Source of the DNA: Kangiella sp.
Lineage (GTDB): Bacteria; Pseudomonadota; Gammaproteobacteria; Enterobacterales; Kangiellaceae
Assembly: GCA_026195755.1 (NCBI GenBank)
Contig: JAPHRL010000094.1
Location: forward strand, 1 to 10,927
Direction: 5' to 3'
Length of the DNA: 10,927 nucleotides
In this document: piece after piece, positions 1 through 5,648 of the stretch
Numbering within the stretch: the first letter of the stretch is position 1
Layout of the letters: every line of letters begins with the position of its first letter
Program-made: the position numbers and the translations under genes
The notes under the pieces: generated by a model
What the model was told of the DNA's origin: nothing
Database searches by the model: none
Seen by the model: only the letters and a program-made list of their open reading frames with translations

Positions 1-1
1 A

Positions 2-280
2 AACCTGCTGGATAATGCCTGTAAATGGGCGAAACAGCAGGTCAAAGTCAGCGCTAGCCAAAACGGTTTGAAAACGTCTATTTGTATCGAAGATGATGGA
101 CCAGGTATTGCTGAAGAGGTGCGTCTTGCTGTTCTTACACGTGGAAAGCGATTGGATGAGTCAGTGGATGGGCAGGGCATCGGTATGTCAGTGGTTAAGG
201 AAATTGTCGACGCCTATCGTGGTGATATCGATATTGGGACAAGTGATTTGGGCGGTGCTTTGATTAAACTGGTCTTCTAA
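2..280 (+). CDS. PhoQ-like sensor histidine kinase, C-terminal ATPase end (5' partial)
   Basis: Only the last 92 codons are in the window; the gene runs in from the left edge in frame 2. What remains is the HATPase_c catalytic domain of a two-component kinase, which binds ATP and phosphorylates the conserved His of the missing dimerisation domain. The N box (NLLDNACKWA) is at the very start, the G1 box reads EDDGPGI, the G2 box GQGIGMSVVKEIV, and the G3-like end is LGGALIKLVF just before the stop. The N box ending in ACKW, the RGKRLD stretch and the short C-terminus after LGGA resemble enterobacterial PhoQ, so an envelope or divalent-cation sensor is likely, with its regulator gene to the left. 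The sensor domain is outside the window, so the signal cannot be judged. The histidine-kinase call is secure; the PhoQ subtype is inference from motif resemblance. Confidence 0.85.
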   Translation, partial: NLLDNACKWAKQQVKVSASQNGLKTSICIEDDGPGIAEEVRLAVLTRGKRLDESVDGQGIGMSVVKEIVDAYRGDIDIGTSDLGGALIKLVF

Positions 281-363
281 CCAGTGTTCATGCTCATGAG
301 CTAAAATTTATCGTATGGGTTAAACTATGCGAAGTATTTTCTTGTCTACAGTCTAAATTCCAA

Positions 364-1470
364 ATGTCGCAATCAAATTTGAGTGGGCCTATTCGTAAAA
401 TTATTCATGTTGATATGGATTGTTATTACGCGGCTATTGAAATGCGCGACGATCCATCGCTTAATAATCATCCTATTGCGGTTGGCGGTTCGCCAGACAA
501 GCGGGGTGTTATCGCTACTTGTAACTACGAAGCTCGTACCTATGGCGTTCGTTCAGCAATGCCATCAGCTTACGCTAAGCGTCTATGTCCAGGGCTGGTT
601 ATCGTACCTCCGAATTTTGATAAGTATCGTCATGATTCAAAAGTCATTCGCGAGATCTTTGCACAATATACGGATTTGATTGAGCCTCTATCACTAGACG
701 AAGCCTATCTAGACGTTACCGACTGCACAGATTATAAAGGTAGTGCCACTTATATTGCGCAAGCCATTCGCTATCAAATCTATGAGAAACTTCAGCTGAC
801 AGCTTCTGCAGGCGTTGCGCCTAACAAGTTTCTCGCCAAAATCGCCTCAGACTGGAATAAGCCTAACGGACAGTTTGTGTTAACCCCTGACGAGGTTGAA
901 GGGTTTGTTGAGCGATTGCCAGTTAATAAAATTCATGGCGTGGGTAAGAAAACCGCTGAAAAGTTCCAGCGTATGGGCATTGATACCTGCAAGGAACTTA
1001 GAGAAATTGATCTGCTGACTCTGAGCAAAACCTTTGGCAGCTTTGGCCAGCGCCTGTACGAACTGGCTCGCGGTATCGATAATCGAAAGGTTATTACGCA
1101 TTATCCAAGAAAGTCGTTAAGCGTTGAAAATACTTATGATAAGGATTTGGTAACGCTTGATGAGTGTCTTGAAGAATTGCCCTACCTATTACAAACTCTA
1201 AAGCGGCGGGTTGCTCGTTCGGGTGTCGGTGCTCCTGTGAACAAGCTGTTTGCCAAGCTGAAATTCAGTGATTTCACTGCTACCACGGTTGAGCGTACCA
1301 GCTTTGGAATTAACGATGATTTATTTTATGAGTTAATGGAAGAGGGGTTTTATCGACGTGAGAAATCGGTGCGGTTATTAGGGATTGGCGTTCGATTTCA
1401 AGCTTCAGAATCCACCAACTTTATACAGCTGCCCTTAGAATATAGTGACTTAGACGATGATTTTGGGTAG
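364..1470 (+). CDS. dinB: DNA polymerase IV (Y-family translesion polymerase DinB)
   Basis: Error-prone Y-family polymerase that bypasses damaged bases and extends mismatched primers. The 368 residues compare with about 351 in E. coli; the N-terminus is about nine residues longer before the conserved RKIIHVDMDC. Visible are the palm metal ligands D17 and the D112-E113 pair in SLDEAYLDVT, the steric-gate aromatic Y22 (Phe13 in E. coli) that excludes ribonucleotides, a helix-hairpin-helix GVGKKTAEKF at about 192-201, and the little-finger domain from about 250 to 350. QLPLEY at 355-360 fits the sliding-clamp-binding peptide, here followed by an acidic tail (SDLDDDFG). The ATG lacks a clear Shine-Dalgarno sequence; a start at the codon before RKII is not available as ATG, so 364 is kept. 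No full LexA box (CTGT-N8-ACAG) is visible in the 83-base gap upstream, only one ACAG half-site at 348-351, so SOS control is unproven. Confidence 0.96.
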   Translation: MSQSNLSGPIRKIIHVDMDCYYAAIEMRDDPSLNNHPIAVGGSPDKRGVIATCNYEARTYGVRSAMPSAYAKRLCPGLVIVPPNFDKYRHDSKVIREIFAQYTDLIEPLSLDEAYLDVTDCTDYKGSATYIAQAIRYQIYEKLQLTASAGVAPNKFLAKIASDWNKPNGQFVLTPDEVEGFVERLPVNKIHGVGKKTAEKFQRMGIDTCKELREIDLLTLSKTFGSFGQRLYELARGIDNRKVITHYPRKSLSVENTYDKDLVTLDECLEELPYLLQTLKRRVARSGVGAPVNKLFAKLKFSDFTATTVERTSFGINDDLFYELMEEGFYRREKSVRLLGIGVRFQASESTNFIQLPLEYSDLDDDFG

Positions 1471-1548
1471 TCTAGCCAAGCTTTTTAAACTTGTGGTAAG
1501 GTTATGCCACTTAACAGATTCTAACAAATTAACAATGGGGATTCGATT

Positions 1549-3234
1549 TTGGAGATTGTCGAGACGATTAATGATGCGCTCACTTTTATAGATGGTTATT
1601 TGGGCTCAGCAGGATATTTTCCTTATTTATTAATAGGTGTAGGTGTTTTCTTCACACTATATCTAGGTTTTCCACAAATTCGTTACTTTGGCCAGGCAAC
1701 TCGAATTGTCCGTGGCCAATACGCTAAAAAAGACTCCCCGGGCGATACCTCGCACTTCCAGGCACTAACCACAGCCCTGTCAGGAACGGTTGGTACCGGT
1801 AATATTGGTGGCGTAGCCTTGGCTATCTTCATTGGCGGTCCGGCAGCGCTATTCTGGATGTGGGTGACAGCATTCTTTGGTATGACGACCAAATTTGTTG
1901 AAGTTACCCTGTCTCATAAATATCGTGAGAAAACTGAAGATGGCACCATGGCCGGTGGCCCGATGTATTTCATGGAAAAGAAATTGAACATGAAATGGCT
2001 GGCGGTGCTTTTTGCGATGGCTACTATTATCAGTTCCATTGGTAGCGGAAATATGCCGCAAATCAATAACATCGCTGAAGTTATGAATTCTACTTTTCAT
2101 ATTGAGAAGTGGGTAACGGGCGGGGTTCTTGCGGTCCTATTAGCCTTAGTCATTATTGGTGGTATTAAGCGCATTGCCAAAGTAGCAGAGAAAGTTGTGC
2201 CCTTCATGGCCGTTATTTATGTGGTCGGTGCTTTACTGGTTATCGCTTATAATTATCAAAACATACTTCCTTCATTTCAGGCGATTTTCGGTAGTATTTT
2301 CTCTGGTTCATCGGCAGTCGGTGGTTTCCTTGGTGCAAGTTTTGCTTACGCAATGGATCGCGGCGTTAACCGTGGCTTATTCTCGAACGAAGCAGGTCAG
2401 GGCTCGGCAGCTATTGCACACTCAGCAGCGAAAGGTAAAGAGCCAGCATCAGAAGGCATGGTTTCACTGCTAGAGCCTTTTATTGATACCATTATTATTT
2501 GTACCTTGACTGGTTTAGTTATTCTGTCTTCGGGTGTTTGGAGTGAAAAGCACTTCAACAAGTTTGATCGTGCCGATATGGAGTTTGTGGTCGGTGACTA
2601 TACTGACTCCAATGAAGAGCATGTGAAAAAGCTCATGATTCACCTAGATGAAAAACGCTCCGTACCTTCTGAGATTAAGCCGTTCACCGGAACGATTTCA
2701 CTGCAAGAGGGTAAGGTGATATCTGATGGCTTTACACTATTAAACTCTCGTTCAGTTGCTGAAGAAGTTACCTATCTGGACAGTGAAGGTAATCCTCTGA
2801 CTGGTGAGATTCCCGTTTCTGAGGGCAGGCTTGAAGATTCATCCATTACCGTTCAAGGCAAGTCTTTGATTCACTCTGCAAACTTAACGGCGCTAGCTTT
2901 CACTAAAGGCTACATGGGCGAAAGCGGTAAGTATATTGTGTCGCTTGGTTTATTGCTGTTCGCGTTCACCACGGCCATCGCCTGGTCATACTATGGTGAC
3001 AGGGCTTCTATTTACTTATTTGGGCCGAAAGCGGTTATGCCGTATCGTATCGCATTTGTCGCCTTGTTCTTCTTAGGAGCTATCGTTGACTCGACGGTTG
3101 TATGGACATTGGCCTATGTCACGGTGGCTCTGATGACGATACCCAACCTGATCGGTATTACTTTATTGCATAAAGACATGAAGAATACCGTTAAAGACTA
3201 CTGGAAAAACTTTAAAGTGAGCGGTTCTGATTAG
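1549..3234 (+). CDS. AGCS-family sodium:alanine/glycine symporter with a large hydrophilic insertion
   Basis: Inner-membrane carrier that imports alanine or glycine with Na+ (alanine or glycine:cation symporter family, PF01235). Family signatures are clear: GTVGTGNIGGVA at about 79-90, the AGCS stretch GGPAALFWMW at 96-105, and GLFSNEAGQGSAAIAHSAA at about 276-294. Hydrophobic segments are seen near 23-42, 84-110, 150-170, 188-206, 217-236, 305-330, 460-480 and 498-540. The protein has 561 residues against roughly 440-500 for typical members; the excess is a charged, non-membrane block at about 333-445 between two transmembrane segments. The start is TTG with GGGG eight bases upstream: an in-frame stop lies at 1522-1524, no in-frame ATG or GTG exists before the first transmembrane segment, and the next Met is near residue 104. 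The upstream gap of 78 bases shows no convincing promoter. The gene ends at a strong terminator, so it is either monocistronic or the last gene after dinB. Exact substrate not determinable. Confidence 0.93.
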   Translation: MEIVETINDALTFIDGYLGSAGYFPYLLIGVGVFFTLYLGFPQIRYFGQATRIVRGQYAKKDSPGDTSHFQALTTALSGTVGTGNIGGVALAIFIGGPAALFWMWVTAFFGMTTKFVEVTLSHKYREKTEDGTMAGGPMYFMEKKLNMKWLAVLFAMATIISSIGSGNMPQINNIAEVMNSTFHIEKWVTGGVLAVLLALVIIGGIKRIAKVAEKVVPFMAVIYVVGALLVIAYNYQNILPSFQAIFGSIFSGSSAVGGFLGASFAYAMDRGVNRGLFSNEAGQGSAAIAHSAAKGKEPASEGMVSLLEPFIDTIIICTLTGLVILSSGVWSEKHFNKFDRADMEFVVGDYTDSNEEHVKKLMIHLDEKRSVPSEIKPFTGTISLQEGKVISDGFTLLNSRSVAEEVTYLDSEGNPLTGEIPVSEGRLEDSSITVQGKSLIHSANLTALAFTKGYMGESGKYIVSLGLLLFAFTTAIAWSYYGDRASIYLFGPKAVMPYRIAFVALFFLGAIVDSTVVWTLAYVTVALMTIPNLIGITLLHKDMKNTVKDYWKNFKVSGSD

Positions 3235-3268
3235 GACTAGACAAACTCTTTAGATTTTTCCTATACTA

Positions 3269-3316
3269 ACTCTGGTCTGACCACGGCGTTACGCTTGTGG
3301 TCACCAGAGTTTTTTT
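3269..3316 (+). terminator. Intrinsic terminator after the AGCS symporter gene
   Basis: ACTCTGGT (3269-3276) pairs with ACCAGAGT (3303-3310), and the inner ACCAC (3280-3284) pairs with GTGGT (3297-3301), with a small side bulge. The apex holds a further GCG-TTA-CGC mini-stem. A run of seven Ts (3310-3316) follows directly. This is a long, well-paired hairpin with a T tract on the + strand, 34 bases after the symporter stop, and it separates that gene from the acyl-CoA dehydrogenase. Confidence 0.93.
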
Positions 3317-3356
3317 ATGCCTGAAATAAATCGGCACAGACAACCTAGGAGAAGCA

Positions 3357-5054
3357 ATGCAATACCAAGCACCCGTTGACGACATGATGTTTTTAATTAA
3401 AGACGTTTTTGATCTCGAAAATCGACTCAAAGGTATTGCTGACTTTTCCGAGTTTGACGCAGAGCTTTATAACGCTATTCTTGAAGAGGCTGGCAAGTTT
3501 GCAACCGGTGTGTTGCAACCAATCAATCGATCAGGCGATGAAGAAGGCTGTCAATTTGATGATGGCGTTGTGACGACCCCAAAAGGTTTCAAAGAAGCTT
3601 ATCAGGCATATGTTGAAGGTGGCTGGCAATCATTAACCGCCAACCCTCAATATGGCGGTCAGGGCCTGCCTAAAGCATTACATGTGCTGGTCGAGGAAAT
3701 GTTCTATTCAGCCAATAGCTCCTTTTGTCTTTACGGCAGCCTTACTGCAGGTGCCTACCATTTGTTACAGGCGCACGCTGACGATGTGATTAAAGATCAA
3801 TACTTGTCGAAATTGATCAGTGGAGAGTGGTCAGGTTCGATGTGTCTAACCGAAGCGCATGCAGGCTCTGATCTTGGGATTTTAAAAACTAAAGCTGAAC
3901 CACAAGAAGATGGCACCTATAAGTTGAGTGGCTCCAAAATATTCATTACTGGCGGAGAGCATGATATGACGGACAATATCATCCACCTGGTATTGGCGCG
4001 TTTGCCAGATGCTCCTGCAGGCCCTAAAGGCATCAGTCTGTTTCTAGTCCCCAAATTCATGGTTAATGATGACGGTTCGCTCGGCGAGCGTAATGGAATT
4101 CGCTGTGGCTCGATTGAGCACAAGATGGGTATTAAGGCTTCTTCGACCTGTGTCATTAATATGGATGACGCTACTGGTTTTATTATCGGCGGGCCACATC
4201 AGGGTTTGCGTTGTATGTTCACCATGATGAATCTGGAGCGCCTTTCAATTGGCCTGCAAGGTGTTGGACTTGGTGAAATGTCTTACCAGCAAGCTTTTGA
4301 TTACGCCAATGACCGACTGCAGGGCAGGGCCGAAGGTGTAGAAGGAACAGCTCCAATTATCAGGCATGGTGATGTGCAGCGTATGCTGAAAACCATGCAG
4401 GCATACACTCAAGCAGGTAGAGCACTTGCCGTCTGGCTCGGTGCATGGCTTGATGAATCATTCCACTCCGATGACAAAGCCGTTGTTCGTAATGCACAAA
4501 ACATGGCAGCTTTATTAACGCCCGTAGCAAAAGCATTCTTTACCGATATTGGATATGAAGTGTGTACTATTGGCCAGCAGGTTTTTGGTGGACATGGTTA
4601 TGTACGCGAGTGGGGCATGGAGCAGCATGTGCGTGATGCACGAATTGCCCAGATTTACGAGGGTACTAATGGTATTCAGGCGCTGGATCTTATTGGGCGC
4701 AAGATTGTCGCTAACAAAGGTGAGTTTCTGTCTCAATTATTAACCGATATGCGTGCTGATATGCAAAGCTTTGCGGACACGCCACATAAAGCAACTTTGA
4801 TAACACAACTTGATGAACTGGAAAGCCTGTCCTCTCAGATCGTAGAGCATTTTTCATCGGATCAGGACAAGCAGCAATATATCGCCTGTGATTATCTGCA
4901 CTATATGGCGTTGAGTCTATACGCTTATTTATGGTTGAAGATGGCGGAAACAGGCCAGAATGAGAAAAAAGAATTGATGGAGTTCTATTTTAATCGATTA
5001 TTGCCAAGAGCTTACGGCTTAAAAAGAAGTATCGAAAATGAACTGGGGCTTTAA
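3357..5054 (+). CDS. Acyl-CoA dehydrogenase, DmdC/AidB-like large type with extra N- and C-terminal domains
   Basis: FAD enzyme that introduces the alpha-beta double bond in an acyl-CoA thioester, passing electrons to ETF; cytoplasmic. In order: a short N-terminal extension (YQAPVDDMMFLIKDVF, residues 3-18, typical of PF12418), the helical N domain to about 160, the beta middle domain with the FAD-facing MCLTEAHAGSDLG at 162-174, the C-terminal helical domain with QVFGGHGYVREWGMEQ at about 408-423, and a last helical domain from about 460 (PF12806 type). The catalytic base is E435 in the IYEGTNGIQ motif. It has 565 residues against roughly 590-600 for the group. This subgroup includes the methylmercaptopropionyl-CoA dehydrogenase DmdC, but most homologues are fatty or branched acyl-CoA dehydrogenases, and no DMSP gene is nearby. 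AGGAG at 3347-3351, five bases before the ATG, fixes the start. The gene is bounded by terminators on both sides, so it is probably transcribed alone. Acyl chain specificity unknown. Confidence 0.94.
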   Translation: MQYQAPVDDMMFLIKDVFDLENRLKGIADFSEFDAELYNAILEEAGKFATGVLQPINRSGDEEGCQFDDGVVTTPKGFKEAYQAYVEGGWQSLTANPQYGGQGLPKALHVLVEEMFYSANSSFCLYGSLTAGAYHLLQAHADDVIKDQYLSKLISGEWSGSMCLTEAHAGSDLGILKTKAEPQEDGTYKLSGSKIFITGGEHDMTDNIIHLVLARLPDAPAGPKGISLFLVPKFMVNDDGSLGERNGIRCGSIEHKMGIKASSTCVINMDDATGFIIGGPHQGLRCMFTMMNLERLSIGLQGVGLGEMSYQQAFDYANDRLQGRAEGVEGTAPIIRHGDVQRMLKTMQAYTQAGRALAVWLGAWLDESFHSDDKAVVRNAQNMAALLTPVAKAFFTDIGYEVCTIGQQVFGGHGYVREWGMEQHVRDARIAQIYEGTNGIQALDLIGRKIVANKGEFLSQLLTDMRADMQSFADTPHKATLITQLDELESLSSQIVEHFSSDQDKQQYIACDYLHYMALSLYAYLWLKMAETGQNEKKELMEFYFNRLLPRAYGLKRSIENELGL

Positions 5055-5061
5055 GCCCCAG
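5043..5061. terminator. Bidirectional hairpin between convergent genes
   Basis: CTGGGGC (5043-5049) and GCCCCAG (5055-5061) form a perfect 7-bp GC-rich stem with loop TTTAA, which contains the TAA stop codon (5052-5054) of the acyl-CoA dehydrogenase. On the + strand the tail is CTTACTTTGT, only moderately T-rich; on the - strand the sequence after the hairpin is TTCATTTTCG. The next gene, on the - strand, ends at 5084, so one hairpin can serve both converging genes. The weak T tracts make termination efficiency uncertain. Confidence 0.7.
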
Positions 5062-5083
5062 CTTACTTTGTAAGGGCTTATCT

Positions 5084-5341
5084 TTAGATATTTTCAGAAT
5101 TGCTCGGACTATTGCTGCTTTTGCTTTCAGCGAGAGTGTGAACATTTTTGTTAATTTTGAATATAACGATCATTAGTTCACAGTAAACACGCCAAATAAG
5201 GGTTCCAAAAATCATCATTAGTATTCCCTGTAAAAAGTTATATTGGAATGCTGCGATGAAGATCCCCAAAACGCCAACCCAGAAAATAACTTGAATAATG
5301 ATAGGCGTAACCATTTTGTTAAAAGTCAGTATATCTTTCAT
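5084..5341 (-). CDS. DUF4282-like small membrane protein
   Basis: An 85-residue protein with two hydrophobic segments, about residues 10-31 (VTPIIIQVIFWVGVLGIFIA) and 36-60, followed by a charged, Ser/Asn-rich tail (residues 70-85). The pattern of FNKMVTP near the start, an IIxVIFW helix, and WRVYCELMIVIFKIN after the second helix matches the DUF4282 family (PF14110), small inner-membrane proteins of unknown function. AAGGAG (the complement of 5348-5353) lies six bases before the ATG, a good ribosome binding site that fixes the start. It is transcribed toward the acyl-CoA dehydrogenase and away from the sodium-transporter operon, so its neighbours do not suggest a role. No catalytic residues can be pointed to. 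Existence as a real gene is well supported by the binding site, the family pattern and the promoter upstream; its function is unknown. Confidence 0.85.
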   Translation of the reverse strand: MKDILTFNKMVTPIIIQVIFWVGVLGIFIAAFQYNFLQGILMMIFGTLIWRVYCELMIVIFKINKNVHTLAESKSSNSPSNSENI

Positions 5342-5393
5342 TGTTAACTCCTTCCGTATTTATATTAATTTCTACCCAATTTAGGGCAAACCC

Positions 5394-5422
5394 ATACTAT
5401 GTCAGTAATTTTGACAGGTCAA
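5394..5422 (-). promoter_or_regulatory. Candidate sigma70 promoter for the DUF4282 gene, overlapped by a palindrome
   Basis: On the - strand, -35 TTGACC (complement of 5417-5422), a 17-base spacer and -10 TAGTAT (complement of 5394-5399) precede the gene, giving a leader of about 50 bases that includes the ribosome binding site. The -35 box matches consensus at 5 of 6 positions and the -10 box at 4 of 6. The -35 lies inside a short palindrome, TTGAC-AG-GTCAA (5411-5422), which could be an operator half-site pair or a chance result of the TTGAC sequence. Prediction only. Confidence 0.5.
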
Positions 5423-5551
5423 CTGGTTTGCTTGTTTAGTATTTAACCAGCTAATGATAGCCATTAAAAAAATTGCCATTATATTATTCGAGATGCTTGA
5501 GTGATAAGAATAATTATGATGTTATTAGCGGCTGGGGTTAAATTCCACTAA

Positions 5552-5618
5552 GGGTCTGTTAACCTTTGTGGTTCAATTTTTTTCAAAACAAAAACGAACC
5601 ACAAAGGTTAACAGACCC
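5552..5618. repeat. Perfect 23-bp inverted repeat with 21-base spacer (MITE or IS-end remnant, or regulatory hairpin)
   Basis: The left arm (5552-5574, starting GGGTCTGTTAACC) is the exact reverse complement of the right arm (5596-5618, ending GGTTAACAGACCC). The 21-base spacer is a run of seven Ts facing A-rich sequence, so the stem can extend further in RNA or cruciform DNA. Neither side has a T tract after the stem, so it does not look like an intrinsic terminator. Arms ending in GGGTCTG/CAGACCC with no gene between them resemble paired terminal repeats of a very short non-autonomous element. I see no target-site duplication at the borders (TAA to the left, GAATAA to the right). Only one copy is in this window. 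The nature of the element is inference; the repeat itself is certain. Confidence 0.9.
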
Positions 5619-5636
5619 GAATAACATACATATAAT
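5608..5636 (+). promoter_or_regulatory. Candidate sigma70 promoter for the NSS transporter operon, -35 inside the inverted repeat
   Basis: TTAACA (5608-5613, 5 of 6 matches to the -35 consensus), exactly 17 bases, then a perfect TATAAT (5631-5636). The -35 box sits in the right arm of the inverted repeat and the -10 box lies in unique sequence beyond it. Transcription would start near 5642-5644, only about five to seven bases before the ATG at 5649, so the mRNA would be nearly leaderless. This agrees with the absence of a Shine-Dalgarno sequence in 5637-5648. A promoter further upstream, which would place the repeat in the mRNA leader, cannot be excluded. Confidence 0.6.
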
Positions 5637-5648
5637 TCGGTAAATCAT

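Larger units (their letters stand above)
5342..5648. other. 307-base divergent intergenic region
   Basis: This AT-rich gap separates the DUF4282 gene (- strand) from the NSS transporter gene (+ strand). From left to right it holds the DUF4282 ribosome binding site, a candidate - strand promoter with a TTGAC/GTCAA palindrome, a featureless AT-rich stretch (about 5440-5550), the 23-bp inverted repeat, and a candidate + strand promoter touching the transporter start. I see no tRNA, no riboswitch-like structure and no coding ORF with a ribosome binding site; the short ATG-initiated reading frame ending near 5551 encodes only 11 residues. Confidence 0.7.

Noticed and set aside
268..285. Six-bp hairpin ACTGGT/ACCAGT over the kinase stop codon, followed by the palindrome GCTCATGAGC (292-301)
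   Set aside because: No T tract follows and the stem is short, so it is not called as a terminator.
383..679. Alternative + frame of 98 codons within dinB
   Set aside because: Fully contained in dinB, which has all catalytic motifs in the other frame.
1488..1515. GTGG/CCAC pairing in the gap after dinB
   Set aside because: Only four base pairs are certain and no T run follows; likely chance.
3357..5054. Calling the acyl-CoA dehydrogenase DmdC of DMSP degradation
   Set aside because: The domain layout fits that subgroup, but no dmd gene is nearby and most such homologues act on other acyl-CoAs.
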